A stretch of DNA of 52,950 nt from Herbaspirillum autotrophicum (GCF_001189915.1 NZ_LFLS01000040.1:1-52950), one strand, 5' to 3'; shown: positions 16,924 through 25,991, counted from the stretch's first letter. The notes: generated by a model from the letters alone, not told the origin. Made by a program: numbers and translations.

Positions 16924-18069
16924 TCAAAACGCGTGTTTGATGCCCAGTTGAATTGCCGTCGTGGTTTTTCCCGCTGCCGCCAGGAAGGCATTGTTGTTGG
17001 CAATGCCGAACGGCGCACCGGCGGTGTAACCGCTGCCGGCATTGACGCCGGCAATCAGGCCATACAGAGTGGTGCGCTTGGACAAGGCATAGTCATCACT
17101 GAGTATCCAGGTGCGCGAGGTATCGCTGTTGCCATCCTTGTTGGTGGAATAGTAAAACGCCAGCGTCGCCGTATTCGCCACCGAGGTACGATAATTCAGA
17201 CCCAGCCCATACACGTGATACTGCGCCAGCCGTGAACCCGTCGCCGGATCGGTATTCTTGTCATTCAGATAGTTGCCGGTCAGGGTCGCGTCGCCCATGG
17301 TATAGGCTGCACCGACGCTGTATTTGCGGGTCTGTGCACCGGTGCCGCCAAGGGTGGCAGTGGGACGGCCGTTCTCGGTCTGATACGCGGCCGACAAGGT
17401 GACCGGACCGGTATAGGTCGCGCCCAGTGCAATCACGCGATTGGCGCTCATGCTGCCGGCCTGTTCGCCGAAACTGTAGGAACCGCTCAGATTGACGTCA
17501 CCGACTTTGGTGCTCAGGCCGACTGCGTTGGCCACGAACACATCAATCACCGAATTCGAGTTGGCAGGTGCCGCTGCGGCGCCGCCATTCAACGGGTTTT
17601 GCGTCAGCGCCCAGGAAATCAGGCCGGAAAAAGTTTCTTTCAAACCGCGCGGATCAGTGGCGGCAAACGCCAGCACCGCCGGCGAGTATTGTTTACCGAG
17701 CGTGACCGAACCGAGGCTGTTGGACAGGCCGATATTCGATTGGCGTCCGAACAGGCCGCCCCACTGCCCACCCTCACCGGTGGTCGAAACGAAATGTCCT
17801 TCCAGATTGAAATTGGCTTTCAGGCCGCCACCGAGATCTTCGCTGCCCTTGAAACCGAGGATGCTGGGGCTCAGACCGCCCGTGCTCAGGCCCACCACGG
17901 TGCCGCTGCCGCCATTCGCCGTTTTCTGGTTATTCACCATCACCACGCCGGCATCGATCACGCCGTAAATGGTGACCGATGATTGTGCCTGTGCCTGTTG
18001 TACCCCGGCCCCCGCGATCGCCCCCAGTGCCAGCAATGCGCGCAATGATGTATTCAATTTTTTGTCCAT
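16924..18069 (-). CDS. Outer-membrane porin (Neisseria/Burkholderia general porin type)
   Basis: The 381-residue protein has a signal peptide (about residues 1-28, cleavage after QQAQA) followed by QSSVTIYGVIDAGV, the classical first strand of betaproteobacterial trimeric porins. FKGSEDLGGGLKANFNLEGH and the LFGRQSNIGL region follow as in the family, and the chain ends in a C-terminal Phe (GIKHAF), the outer-membrane assembly signal. Such porins pass small hydrophilic solutes. A sigma-54 element 65 bases before the ATG puts it in the PQQ regulon, so it may serve alcohol entry; that specificity is inference. Confidence 0.93.
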   Translation of the reverse strand: MDKKLNTSLRALLALGAIAGAGVQQAQAQSSVTIYGVIDAGVVMVNNQKTANGGSGTVVGLSTGGLSPSILGFKGSEDLGGGLKANFNLEGHFVSTTGEGGQWGGLFGRQSNIGLSNSLGSVTLGKQYSPAVLAFAATDPRGLKETFSGLISWALTQNPLNGGAAAAPANSNSVIDVFVANAVGLSTKVGDVNLSGSYSFGEQAGSMSANRVIALGATYTGPVTLSAAYQTENGRPTATLGGTGAQTRKYSVGAAYTMGDATLTGNYLNDKNTDPATGSRLAQYHVYGLGLNYRTSVANTATLAFYYSTNKDGNSDTSRTWILSDDYALSKRTTLYGLIAGVNAGSGYTAGAPFGIANNNAFLAAAGKTTTAIQLGIKHAF

Positions 18070-18133
18070 CCGTATCTCCTCTGTCTAATGGATTTTCTGT
18101 CCTGCACCTGCATATCGATGCCCACGGCTAAGG

Positions 18134-18148
18134 GCAAAATGCGTGCCC
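18134..18148 (-). promoter_or_regulatory. Sigma-54-like promoter of the porin gene
   Basis: On the minus strand GGGCACGCATTTTGC matches the consensus except for the first base (G for T). GG and GC are ten bases apart and the -12 GC is 65 bases before the ATG. Confidence 0.75.
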
Positions 18149-18284
18149 GTCAGCGCGTGCCATCAGCGGCCACCCAAACACTGCCCCGCAAACCCCGGGC
18201 AAGGAAGTGGCCGACAGTGCGGGCGCTCATCGAAAGCCTTGCCGGCTGCGACTTCCACCGCAGGATGCGGCGGCGCAATACAAA

Positions 18285-18303
18285 CCGGAATGATCATTTC
18301 CGG
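18285..18303. repeat. Inverted repeat in the divergent porin / NosR-like promoter region
   Basis: CCGGAA (18285-18290) and TTCCGG (18298-18303) flank TGATCAT, making a 19-base near-palindrome. It lies about 100-150 bases from both divergent sigma-54 elements and could bind a shared activator. A TGTTCA half-site is at 18336-18341. The 412-base interval holds no other gene. Confidence 0.45.
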
Positions 18304-18403
18304 CTGCGCAAATTCGGATCACTTGTGTGCGCGTCTGTTCAGATTTTGACCGTCCCCGGCACGCGTGACCGGACACCGTCAGGGCTGACCACGCCGTCAG
18401 TGA

Positions 18404-18418
18404 TGGCATGCGATTTGC
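18404..18418 (+). promoter_or_regulatory. Sigma-54 promoter of the NosR-like / ApbE unit
   Basis: TGGCATGCGATTTGC fits TGGCAYR-N4-TTGC with the ten-base GG-GC spacing. The -12 GC is 64 bases before the ATG of the NosR-like gene. Confidence 0.88.
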
Positions 18419-18481
18419 TCTCGTCTTCTAGCAGACGCGCGCACATACAACAACCAGCTTGCCACCGCCCAAGGCCGCCAC

Positions 18482-20590
18482 ATGCATATCTGGAACAAAG
18501 TCCTGCTGCTATTGATTACCTCCTGTTGCCTGTCACAGGTCAGCGCCGGCGTGATGACGCGCGATACCATGGTAAAAAATTTCCCGGCACCGCTGATCGT
18601 CGCTGACAAAGCCAGCGATATTCCGGTATGGCCCTTGTTCCGTCAAAACGCGACCGCCAATGAGCTGGTCGGCTACGCCTTCGAATCGATTGATCTGGCA
18701 CCGGTGCCGGGATTTTCCGGAGTCCCGGTCAATCTGTTGATCGCCCTTGATCCCAAGGGCAACTTTCTCGATGTCAAAGTCCTGTCGCATCATGAACCGG
18801 TATTTCTGGAAGGACTGGGCGAAGCGCCGTTGTTCCAGTTCGTCAGCCAGTATCACGGCCTGTCGCTGAACCAGAACATCAAGATCGAAGCACGCAATGG
18901 CCGTCAGACCAGCGCCACCAATGCTTATCTCGACGGCGTCACCAAAGCCACGGCATCGGTGCGCATCATCAATCAAACGGTATTGGCATCGGCGCTCAAG
19001 GTGGCGCGCAAGAAACTCGGGTTTTCCGCAGGCCGCGATCCGGATCTGATCGCCCGCATCAAACCCGATCTGCAAGAACGGCACAGCATCAAGTCCATGC
19101 TCAATGACGGTCTGGTCAAGCACGTCACGCTCTACAACAAGGACATCGAAAAGAAATTCGCTGCCACTGCCGGCGCCGGCCTCGATCCCGACGCCGTGAA
19201 AAATCCCGGTGCGGTATTCATCGATCTGTACCTGGCATATGTATCGGTGCCGGCCATCGGCAGCAATCTGCTCAACGCCGCCAGTTGGGACAAACTGCAA
19301 AAACGGCTGGAGCCGGGCGATCACGCCATTCTGGTGATGTCGAATGGCCGCTACAGCATTGCCGGCGACGATTTCACTCCCGGCTCTGTGCCTGACCGTT
19401 TGCTGTTGCAGCAAGACAAGTTGCCGCTGGAAATGCGTGATCTCAACATGGAGATGCACCTCAAGGACACGCAGAGTTTGCCCGCGCCGGAGCAGATCAA
19501 GGTATTTCGCGTCATCAGTCAGTCCGGACTGGATCCGTCGCGGTCACTGGATTTCCTGCTGCCGGTGATCCGCAGCAAAGGCATCATTTATCCCGAGCGT
19601 TTCACCGAGAATGTCGCTGTCAGCATGACGATCCCGACCCGTTTCTACACAGTGCCGGACAGCGACGACAAAGCCTGGCAAGGAATCTGGAAAAGCCGCT
19701 GGCCGGAACTGGCGGTTCTGGCTGCGGCGCTGGCACTGCTGTCGCTGGCGCTGATCCGGCAACGACAACTGACCCGCAATGGCCGGCGCTTTATCTGGTT
19801 CCGCCGGGGTTTCCTGCTGTTCACCTTGCTGTTCATCGGCTGGTACGCCCAAGGCCAACTTTCGATTGTCAATATCACCGGTCTGCTGCAGGCGCTGGTG
19901 GCCGGCCGCAGTCTCGATTTCTTCCTTTACGATCCGATGACCGTGGTGTTGTGGGCCTTCGTCGCGGTTTCGCTGATCGTCTGGGGGCGCGGCACGTTTT
20001 GCGGCTGGCTGTGTCCGTTCGGTGCGCTGCAGGAATTCACCGGCAAACTTGGACGCCTGCTGCATCTGCCGCAATTGAAAATTCGCGCCAGGACGGACGC
20101 CCGTCTGAAACTGATCAAATACGTCGTGTTGGCCGGGATCGTGACCAGCAGCATTTTCTCCAGCGCCATCACCGACATGCTGGTCGAAGTCGAACCATTC
20201 AAGACCGCCATCACCCTCAACTTCGTACGCTCCTGGCCCTATGTCAGTTACGCGCTCGGCTTGTTGCTGCTCAGTGGTTTCATCTACAAATTCTTTTGCC
20301 GCTACCTGTGCCCGTTCGGCGCCGGCCTGGCCGTGCTCGGCCGCCTGCGGGTGTTCAACTGGCTGCCGCGCCGCAAGGAATGCGGCACGCCCTGTCAGAC
20401 CTGCCGTCATCGCTGCGATTATCTTGCCATCGCCGGCGACGGCAAGATTGCCTATCAGGAATGCTTCCAGTGCATGGATTGCGTGGTGATTTACGCCAGC
20501 GATGAAAAGTGCGCGCCGCTGATGCTGGAAAAGAAAAAGCAGGGAGTGAAGCGCGACTTCATTCCGATTCAGGTAACCCCGGTCAATTGA
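18482..20590 (+). CDS. NosR-like membrane flavin / iron-sulfur electron-transfer protein
   Basis: The 702-residue protein has a signal peptide (residues 1-22), a long periplasmic part with an FMN-binding domain, about five or six membrane segments (from about 410 to 620) and a cytoplasmic ferredoxin tail. DGVTKATAS (151-159) fits the ApbE flavinylation motif, with Thr157 the likely FMN-bearing residue. Two C-x3-CP motifs (CGWLCP at 507, CRYLCP at 606) are the polyferredoxin signatures of NosR/NapH. CGTPCQTCRHRC and CFQCMDC near the end bind two [4Fe-4S] clusters. The nearest named family is NosR, which serves nitrous oxide reductase, but no nosZ or nos gene is here. The sigma-54 promoter and ApbE partner suggest electron transfer across the membrane linked to PQQ-dependent metabolism. 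Confidence 0.88.
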   Translation: MHIWNKVLLLLITSCCLSQVSAGVMTRDTMVKNFPAPLIVADKASDIPVWPLFRQNATANELVGYAFESIDLAPVPGFSGVPVNLLIALDPKGNFLDVKVLSHHEPVFLEGLGEAPLFQFVSQYHGLSLNQNIKIEARNGRQTSATNAYLDGVTKATASVRIINQTVLASALKVARKKLGFSAGRDPDLIARIKPDLQERHSIKSMLNDGLVKHVTLYNKDIEKKFAATAGAGLDPDAVKNPGAVFIDLYLAYVSVPAIGSNLLNAASWDKLQKRLEPGDHAILVMSNGRYSIAGDDFTPGSVPDRLLLQQDKLPLEMRDLNMEMHLKDTQSLPAPEQIKVFRVISQSGLDPSRSLDFLLPVIRSKGIIYPERFTENVAVSMTIPTRFYTVPDSDDKAWQGIWKSRWPELAVLAAALALLSLALIRQRQLTRNGRRFIWFRRGFLLFTLLFIGWYAQGQLSIVNITGLLQALVAGRSLDFFLYDPMTVVLWAFVAVSLIVWGRGTFCGWLCPFGALQEFTGKLGRLLHLPQLKIRARTDARLKLIKYVVLAGIVTSSIFSSAITDMLVEVEPFKTAITLNFVRSWPYVSYALGLLLLSGFIYKFFCRYLCPFGAGLAVLGRLRVFNWLPRRKECGTPCQTCRHRCDYLAIAGDGKIAYQECFQCMDCVVIYASDEKCAPLMLEKKKQGVKRDFIPIQVTPVN

Positions 20591-20603
20591 TGAGGACCAT
20601 CAC

Positions 20604-21638
20604 ATGCAACGTCGCACCTTGATTTCCGCCGCCGTCGGCGGTGCCCTGATCAGCGCTGCCGGCTGGCGTCTGTCACGCCCGGAAACCGCTGCCGGCCAAC
20701 TGACCCGCAGCGCAGCGTTGCCGGATGGCGTTCATATGTACACCGGCAGCGACCTCGCCTTCGGCACCACCATGTCGATACAAGTGTTACACGACAACCG
20801 CCGGCAGGCGGAACTGGCGATTGAAGATGCGTTCCAGGCGGCCAGGAATGTTGATGCCCTGATGAGTATCTACAACCCGCGCAGTCAGGTCTGTCAGCTC
20901 AACCGCGACGGTCGTCTGGCCGCGCCCGATGCCCATCTGCTGCATGTGATGCAGGATGCGATGCGGCTGTCGGCATTGAGTGCCGGCGCGTTTGATATTA
21001 CGGTGCAGCCGCTGTGGCAGCAATTCAGTCAGGCCGCCAGGAATCAGGTTCTGCCCGCGCCCGCCGCACTGCATGCCGCGCGCTCACTGGTCAACTGGAA
21101 AGACGTCATCATCAGCGCCGATGACATCCGTTTCCGCCAGCCCGGCATGGCGATCACGCTCAATGGCATGGCGCAGGGGTATGCCGTCGATCTGGCGCTG
21201 GCGGCGGTCAAGGCGCGCGGTGTACGACACGCCTTGCTGGATACCGGCGAGTTCATTTCCGCCGGCCACAAATCAGCCAATCGCCACTGGGCCATCGGTG
21301 TGCAAAACCCACGCGATACGCAAGCCCTGACCGCCGTACTGGAAATGGATGGCCGCAGCATCGCCACTTCAGGCGATTATGAAACCACGTTTACGCCCGA
21401 TTTTCGTCATCACCATATTTTCGATCCGGCCACCGGCGATTCGCCGTTGCAACTGGCCAGCGTGACCGTGGCTGCGCCCACCGGCTTGCAGGCGGACGGA
21501 CTATCGACGGCCCTGTTCGTCATGGGCAGCGCAAAAGCCTTGCGGCTGGCGGCAAGCCTGCCTCAGGTTGATGTCCTGCTGATCAGCAAACAGGGACAGG
21601 TATGGCGTTCCGCCGGATTGCGGCAAGTACCGAGCTGA
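20604..21638 (+). CDS. apbE: FAD:protein FMN transferase (ApbE / NosX family)
   Basis: ApbE attaches FMN to a Thr of exported or membrane flavoproteins using FAD and Mg2+. The 344-residue protein has an N-terminal signal-like segment with RRTLISAAVGGALISAAG, possibly twin-arginine. FGTTMSIQVL, GAFDITVQPLW (about 131-141), LNGMAQGYAVDLA (about 190-202) and ATSGDYETTF (about 253-262) are family motifs, with AFDITVQPLW in the flavin pocket and DGLSTALFVMG at the end. It starts 13 bases after the NosR-like stop, with GAGGA before the ATG, so the neighbour is the obvious substrate. It converges on the cytochrome b561 gene, 33 bases between stops. Confidence 0.93.
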   Translation: MQRRTLISAAVGGALISAAGWRLSRPETAAGQLTRSAALPDGVHMYTGSDLAFGTTMSIQVLHDNRRQAELAIEDAFQAARNVDALMSIYNPRSQVCQLNRDGRLAAPDAHLLHVMQDAMRLSALSAGAFDITVQPLWQQFSQAARNQVLPAPAALHAARSLVNWKDVIISADDIRFRQPGMAITLNGMAQGYAVDLALAAVKARGVRHALLDTGEFISAGHKSANRHWAIGVQNPRDTQALTAVLEMDGRSIATSGDYETTFTPDFRHHHIFDPATGDSPLQLASVTVAAPTGLQADGLSTALFVMGSAKALRLAASLPQVDVLLISKQGQVWRSAGLRQVPS

Positions 21639-21671
21639 GCCGCGATCGACATGACAGCGCGTCGGAAAAAT

Positions 21672-22223
21672 TCACGGCCACATGCGGCGCGCCATGTGCC
21701 GGCGGTCAAACCAGATATGCCTGATCGCCGCCAGCACATGGACCGCAATCAGCACGGCAAAGACCAACGCCAACAACTTGTGATACTGCATCAGGTTGTC
21801 GCGCAAGCCGGCATCTTCTGCCGCCCAGCGCGGCAACTGCAGGCCAAAAAACCTGACGCCATACTTGTTGAAGGACGATGACAGATAACCCGTCAGCGGC
21901 TGCAAGAGCATCAGCACATACAGCAACAGATGCCCGCCCTGTGCGGCCTTGATATTCCACGCCGCCATGCTGGCCGGCAAGGCCGGCGGCCGGTGTGTCA
22001 CACGCCACAGCAGCCGGACTATGATCAAGACCCCGGCCAGCACTCCGAACGACTTGTGCAGATTGAAATACACAGCGCGGTCCGGCGTCCCTTTGGGAAT
22101 GCCGACCATCCAATAGCCGAGTGCCAGCATGCCGATCACCAGCAAGGCAATGCTCCAGTGCAGCAGCATGGCCACCTTGTCATAGCGGGCCGGGTCGTGC
22201 ATGGGGGGCGATGTTGCACTCAC
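21672..22223 (-). CDS. Cytochrome b561 family membrane protein
   Basis: The protein is about 183 residues with four membrane segments and histidines in the heme-binding positions (MLLHWSIALLVIG in helix 1, FNLHKSFGVLAGVLIIVRLLWRVTH in helix 2, and YHKLLALVFAVLIAVHVLAAI in helix 4). Bacterial b561 proteins pass electrons between quinones and periplasmic acceptors. The preferred start is GTG at 22223, overlapping the beta-propeller stop (GTGA); ATG at 22202 and GTG at 22241 are alternatives. It is the second gene of the unit led by the propeller gene, hence under the same sigma-54 promoter. Confidence 0.9.
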   Translation of the reverse strand: MSATSPPMHDPARYDKVAMLLHWSIALLVIGMLALGYWMVGIPKGTPDRAVYFNLHKSFGVLAGVLIIVRLLWRVTHRPPALPASMAAWNIKAAQGGHLLLYVLMLLQPLTGYLSSSFNKYGVRFFGLQLPRWAAEDAGLRDNLMQYHKLLALVFAVLIAVHVLAAIRHIWFDRRHMARRMWP

Positions 22224-23197
22224 CGGATCACCACGCCCCACGGCAATTCACCCACCGCGATTTCCTTGCTGACGGTATTGCTTGCAGTGTCGATCACCGA
22301 TATCGAATTGGAGCGGCCATTGGCGACGTACAGCTTCTTGCCGTCCGGCGTGATCGCCATGTTCCATGGCCGCTTGCCGACCGGCACCGTGGCCACCACC
22401 GTATTGCTGCCGCTGTCGATCACCGTTACCGTGCCATCCTTGCCATTGGAGATATACACCCGCTTGCCATCGGGTGCGATCGTCACGCCATTGGAAAAAT
22501 TGCCGGGCTTGATTTGGGCACTGACTGTCCGGGTTGCCACATCGACCGCGTAGACGGTACTGGCAATCTCGGCGGCAACATAGGCCTTGCTGCCGTCCGG
22601 CGTGAAGGCAATGCCACGCGGTCGCATGCCGAGCTTGACCGATCCGACTTGCTTGCGCTGTGCCACATCAATGATATCGAGCGAATCGGCTTCTTCGGCG
22701 CTGACGTACAGCCATTTGCCATCCGGGCTGAATACCGCGTGTTCCGGATTCTTGCCTGCGGTCTTGATGCTGAAGACTTTTTGATTGGTGGCGGTGGAAA
22801 TGAAGCTGACCGAATTGGTGATTTCACTGGCCGCCACGACCCAGTCGCCGGCGGCAGAAATACCGACCCCTTCGGGCGATTCGCCGAGCGGCACGGTCCC
22901 GACCTGGGCTCGCTTGCCGAGATCGACAATCAGCAAGGCATTGGCCGGCTGATCGCTGACATACAACATCTTGCCATCGTGACTGACTGCCAGCCCGCGC
23001 GGCTTGGTGCCAGCCTTGATTTGTCCGACTACGTTATCGGTAGCGCAATCGATGATGGAAATGGTGCCGGATTTTTCATTCGGCACATAGGCGAACGGAC
23101 TGGCTGTGGCCATGCCCGGCAACAAGGCCGCGGTCAACAGGCCGGCCAATGCCAGACGCCGGGCAGAAACGGCGAGAATGCTGTGCTTGATGGTCAT
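22220..23197 (-). CDS. YVTN-family beta-propeller protein (PQQ-dependent-catabolism-associated type)
   Basis: The 325-residue protein has a signal peptide (residues 1-32, ending MATASPFAYV) and about seven repeats of the form G-x-x-P-x-G-[IV]-A-[FV]-[ST]-P-D-G-K-x-[LV]-Y-V. VSHDGKMLYVSDQ, FSPDGKWLYVSAEE and ITPDGKKLYVANG are examples. Such exported propellers occur in PQQ-dependent alcohol catabolism clusters; the function is unknown, perhaps a scaffold or quinoprotein partner. A GGAGA site lies before the ATG and a sigma-54-like element 65 bases upstream. It is coupled to cytochrome b561. Confidence 0.9.
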   Translation of the reverse strand: MTIKHSILAVSARRLALAGLLTAALLPGMATASPFAYVPNEKSGTISIIDCATDNVVGQIKAGTKPRGLAVSHDGKMLYVSDQPANALLIVDLGKRAQVGTVPLGESPEGVGISAAGDWVVAASEITNSVSFISTATNQKVFSIKTAGKNPEHAVFSPDGKWLYVSAEEADSLDIIDVAQRKQVGSVKLGMRPRGIAFTPDGSKAYVAAEIASTVYAVDVATRTVSAQIKPGNFSNGVTIAPDGKRVYISNGKDGTVTVIDSGSNTVVATVPVGKRPWNMAITPDGKKLYVANGRSNSISVIDTASNTVSKEIAVGELPWGVVIR

Positions 23198-23261
23198 GGT
23201 GGTATGTCTCCTGAACAGGGTTATTGTTTTATATTGCTGCGGCCTCGATCACTACATACAC

Positions 23262-23276
23262 GCAATAAACATGCCG
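23262..23276 (-). promoter_or_regulatory. Sigma-54-like promoter of the beta-propeller / b561 unit
   Basis: On the minus strand CGGCATGTTTATTGC matches the consensus apart from the first base (C for T), with ten bases between GG and GC. The -12 GC is 65 bases before the ATG. Confidence 0.75.
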
Positions 23277-23326
23277 AAGCCGGGCGACTGACAGCATGCG
23301 TCCGGCGCGCCGCATGCCGGACACAC

Positions 23327-23372
23327 TGTTGCAATTGCTCACAGGCGACTGCGGCAAATTGGAACAGTCGCC
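23327..23372 (-). promoter_or_regulatory. Candidate enhancer half-sites and hairpin at the 3' end of the TonB receptor unit
   Basis: TGTTGCA (23327-23333) and TGGAACA (23360-23366) lie 50-90 bases upstream of the beta-propeller sigma-54 element and resemble the halves of the other enhancers. The same stretch holds an inverted repeat, GGCGACTG (23344-23351) and CAGTCGCC (23365-23372), just past the TonB receptor stop, which could fold at the end of that message. Both roles are inferred. Confidence 0.4.
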
Positions 23373-23384
23373 CTGGGCCCGGCA

Positions 23385-25937
23385 TTACTTCGGTTTGTCG
23401 AATTGGTAACGCAAAGCAATCCAGAACAGGCGTGGCGCGCCCGGTGCGTAGAAGGTGGATTGCCGCACCGCATAGCCGGCCGCGGCGGAGCCGCCGAACG
23501 GCCGCGCACTGACATTGCCGCTGGCATCGAAGCCGGTCGGGCCAAGCTGTGCCGCGGTGTCATAACGGGTGTCGAACAGGTTGTTGATCTGGGCCATGAC
23601 TTGCAACTGCGGTGTCACACGCAAGGCCGCGCCGAGATTGAAGATGGCGTAGCCAGCGCTGCGTCCGGGGCCGAGGTAATACTTGCCGTCCGGCTGATGC
23701 AGGCCGTTTTCATTGCCGCGCGCCAGAGACCCGGCCACCGCTACCATGCCGGCACTCACGGTCAGTGCCGGCGAAAAGGCATAGTCGGCAAACAGCTTGA
23801 GCATCTGGCGCGGAATCAGCGGAATCTTGTCGCCCGGATTGATACTGATATTCCCCTCCTGCCCCGGCTTGCCGGCCTGCGCCAGCGTATTGCTGCTGTT
23901 GCCGGTACCGTTGACGGTCTCGGCGCTTTGGTAGGTGGCATCGAGGAAGGTGTATTGGCCGCCGATATCCAGATTGCCAAACTTGCTGCTCAAGCCGAGT
24001 TCGATACCCTGACGTTTGGTCTGGCCGAAATTCTTGAAATAACCATAGCCGGATTGATTATCGGCCACGAACAGAATGTCGTCCTGATTGCGCGCACTGA
24101 ACACCCCTGCATTCCATTGCAGGCGGTTGCCGAGCGAACCTCGGATACCGGCTTCCAGCGTGCGTGTCACCACCTGATTGAGCGGCGGATCGCTGGCCAT
24201 CGCATTGGGCAACTTGCATGGCTGATCGGGATTGGCACACCCCAGCTCAATCGCGGTCGGGGCCCGGCTGCTTTCGCTGTAACCACCGTACAGATTGAGA
24301 TTGGACGTCGGGCTGTAGGTCAGGCCGATGGCCGGGTTGAAACGCGAATAGCGATGATTGCCGCTGAGCGAAGCCGGATCGCCGTCGGCATGAATCTGAT
24401 CGGCGTTTCTGATCGATGTCGTGTTATAGCGACCGGACAAGGTCAGATGCCATTTGTCGGCAAAGGTCATGGTGTCGCTGGCAAAGGCACTCCAGGTTTC
24501 GATCCGGCCCGACAGATTGACCCGGGTATCAAACGGCACGCCATCGACATTGCCGCCGGTGACGCCGTCGCCATACGAATTGATACCGGTGACGCTGCGG
24601 TCGGCATTGATGTACCCGAGTTGCGAGGATTGCTTGAAGTCGATCCGGCTGCCGTCATAGGCACCACCGGCAACCAGTTGATTGCGCTGGCCGAACACAT
24701 CACCGAGCCAGGTCGCCTGCGCCGAGATGCCGTAGTTCTGTTGCGAAGTCTCGGTACGATTGATCAGGCCGGTACACTTTTCACCGGGTTCATCGTTGAG
24801 CAACCCTTGCGCGATACAACGCCAATACGGAAACGGCGTATTGGCCGCATTCATGGTGCCGGTCGGAAATCCGGTATAGCCGGCTGCCGTCAACGCCGTG
24901 CGCTCCGCCGCACTCAATTGATAGATGGACTGATCCAGCGCCCCTTCGTTGATGTCGCCGTTGAGCGTCGAGGTATGCATATCGCGGTAATACACATTGC
25001 CGGACAACAGCAGATTGTCATTGACGGTATGCGTGGCGGCCAGATTGAACATGGTGGAACGGTTCTGGGTCTGGTCCGGTTTGGTATAAACGCTGGCGCG
25101 GTCACGCGCGAGGAAGGTCTGCTCCTGCAAGCCGTTGCCGGTCATGTCATTGTCGGCATGGGCAATGCTCAGTTTCAGCGTGGTGCTGGCATTGCGCCAG
25201 CCCAGCTTGCCGAAAATCTGACGCACATCGGATGGCGAATCATTGCGCCAGCCGTCTTCCTTGAACAGATTGCCGGTGACATACCAGTCCAGCGTATCGT
25301 TGGCGCCGCCATGTTCGAATTCCACCGCGCGGCGAGCGTTGCTGCCCAGCGTGGTTTGCACCGACGTACCCGGATTGGCGCGGCCATCCTTGGTTTGTAC
25401 CGATACCGCACCGCCCAGCGTATTCAGGCCGAACAGCGGATTGGAGCCCGGCATCAGGCTCATGGAAGAAATCGCCGCGCGCGGAATCAGATCCCAGCTG
25501 ACCACATCGCCGAATGGCTGGTTCATGCGTACGCCATCGACGTATACCGACAAACCCTGTTGCGTGCCGAGCAAGGGCGAAGCGGTGTAACCGCGATAGC
25601 TGACATCCATCTGGAATGGATTGCCTTGCATTTCATTGACGTAAACGCTGCCCAGACGGCGGTTCATGAAATCGCTGAGATCAAGCGCGCCGCTGCGTTC
25701 GATGTCCTTGCTGGCAGCGGTTTGCACCGGTGCCGCGATTTGGTTGCGCGACAGCCCGATGCCGGGCAACGGCGTGGTGCCGACGACTTCGACTGCCGGC
25801 AGTTCAGTTGATGCCGCCGGGGCCGGGGTCTGGGCCTCGACCGCCAGCGGCGCAGCGACGCCAAGCGTCAGCGTCAGTTGCAAGGCGGCCGCCAGCGGCC
25901 ACCGCTGCATCCCCCGCAGGATGGTGGATTGGTACAT
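23385..25937 (-). CDS. TonB-dependent outer-membrane receptor co-regulated with the PQQ alcohol oxidation genes
   Basis: The 850-residue protein has a signal peptide (about residues 1-36, cleavage after VEAQ). A TonB-box region, [10 protein letters not shown], is at about residues 46-55. A plug domain with [20 protein letters not shown] and [15 protein letters not shown] follows, then a 22-strand barrel ending near [13 protein letters not shown]. Two cysteine pairs sit in extracellular loops (CIAQ...CTGL and CANPDQPC). No STN signalling domain is present, so it is a transporter and not a transducer. A sigma-54 element 40 bases before the ATG and a rich enhancer array upstream link it to alcohol oxidation and not to iron. 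Uptake of a lanthanide complex for the dehydrogenase is the most attractive guess; PQQ or another chelate is possible. Confidence 0.93.
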   Translation of the reverse strand: MYQSTILRGMQRWPLAAALQLTLTLGVAAPLAVEAQTPAPAASTELPAVEVVGTTPLPGIGLSRNQIAAPVQTAASKDIERSGALDLSDFMNRRLGSVYVNEMQGNPFQMDVSYRGYTASPLLGTQQGLSVYVDGVRMNQPFGDVVSWDLIPRAAISSMSLMPGSNPLFGLNTLGGAVSVQTKDGRANPGTSVQTTLGSNARRAVEFEHGGANDTLDWYVTGNLFKEDGWRNDSPSDVRQIFGKLGWRNASTTLKLSIAHADNDMTGNGLQEQTFLARDRASVYTKPDQTQNRSTMFNLAATHTVNDNLLLSGNVYYRDMHTSTLNGDINEGALDQSIYQLSAAERTALTAAGYTGFPTGTMNAANTPFPYWRCIAQGLLNDEPGEKCTGLINRTETSQQNYGISAQATWLGDVFGQRNQLVAGGAYDGSRIDFKQSSQLGYINADRSVTGINSYGDGVTGGNVDGVPFDTRVNLSGRIETWSAFASDTMTFADKWHLTLSGRYNTTSIRNADQIHADGDPASLSGNHRYSRFNPAIGLTYSPTSNLNLYGGYSESSRAPTAIELGCANPDQPCKLPNAMASDPPLNQVVTRTLEAGIRGSLGNRLQWNAGVFSARNQDDILFVADNQSGYGYFKNFGQTKRQGIELGLSSKFGNLDIGGQYTFLDATYQSAETVNGTGNSSNTLAQAGKPGQEGNISINPGDKIPLIPRQMLKLFADYAFSPALTVSAGMVAVAGSLARGNENGLHQPDGKYYLGPGRSAGYAIFNLGAALRVTPQLQVMAQINNLFDTRYDTAAQLGPTGFDASGNVSARPFGGSAAAGYAVRQSTFYAPGAPRLFWIALRYQFDKPK

Positions 25938-25976
25938 GTTGTCTCCTCATGTTTTTTTACCTTCACCCGGCTCTAA

Positions 25977-25991
25977 GCAATATGTTTGCCA
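25977..25991 (-). promoter_or_regulatory. Sigma-54 promoter of the TonB receptor
   Basis: On the minus strand TGGCAAACATATTGC has the conserved TGGCA and TTGC elements with ten bases between GG and GC. The -12 GC is 40 bases before the ATG. Confidence 0.78.

Noticed and set aside
18482..20590. Assignment of the NosR-like gene to nitrous oxide respiration.
   Set aside because: No nosZ, nosD, nosF, nosY or nosL gene is in the window and the promoter and neighbours point to PQQ metabolism.
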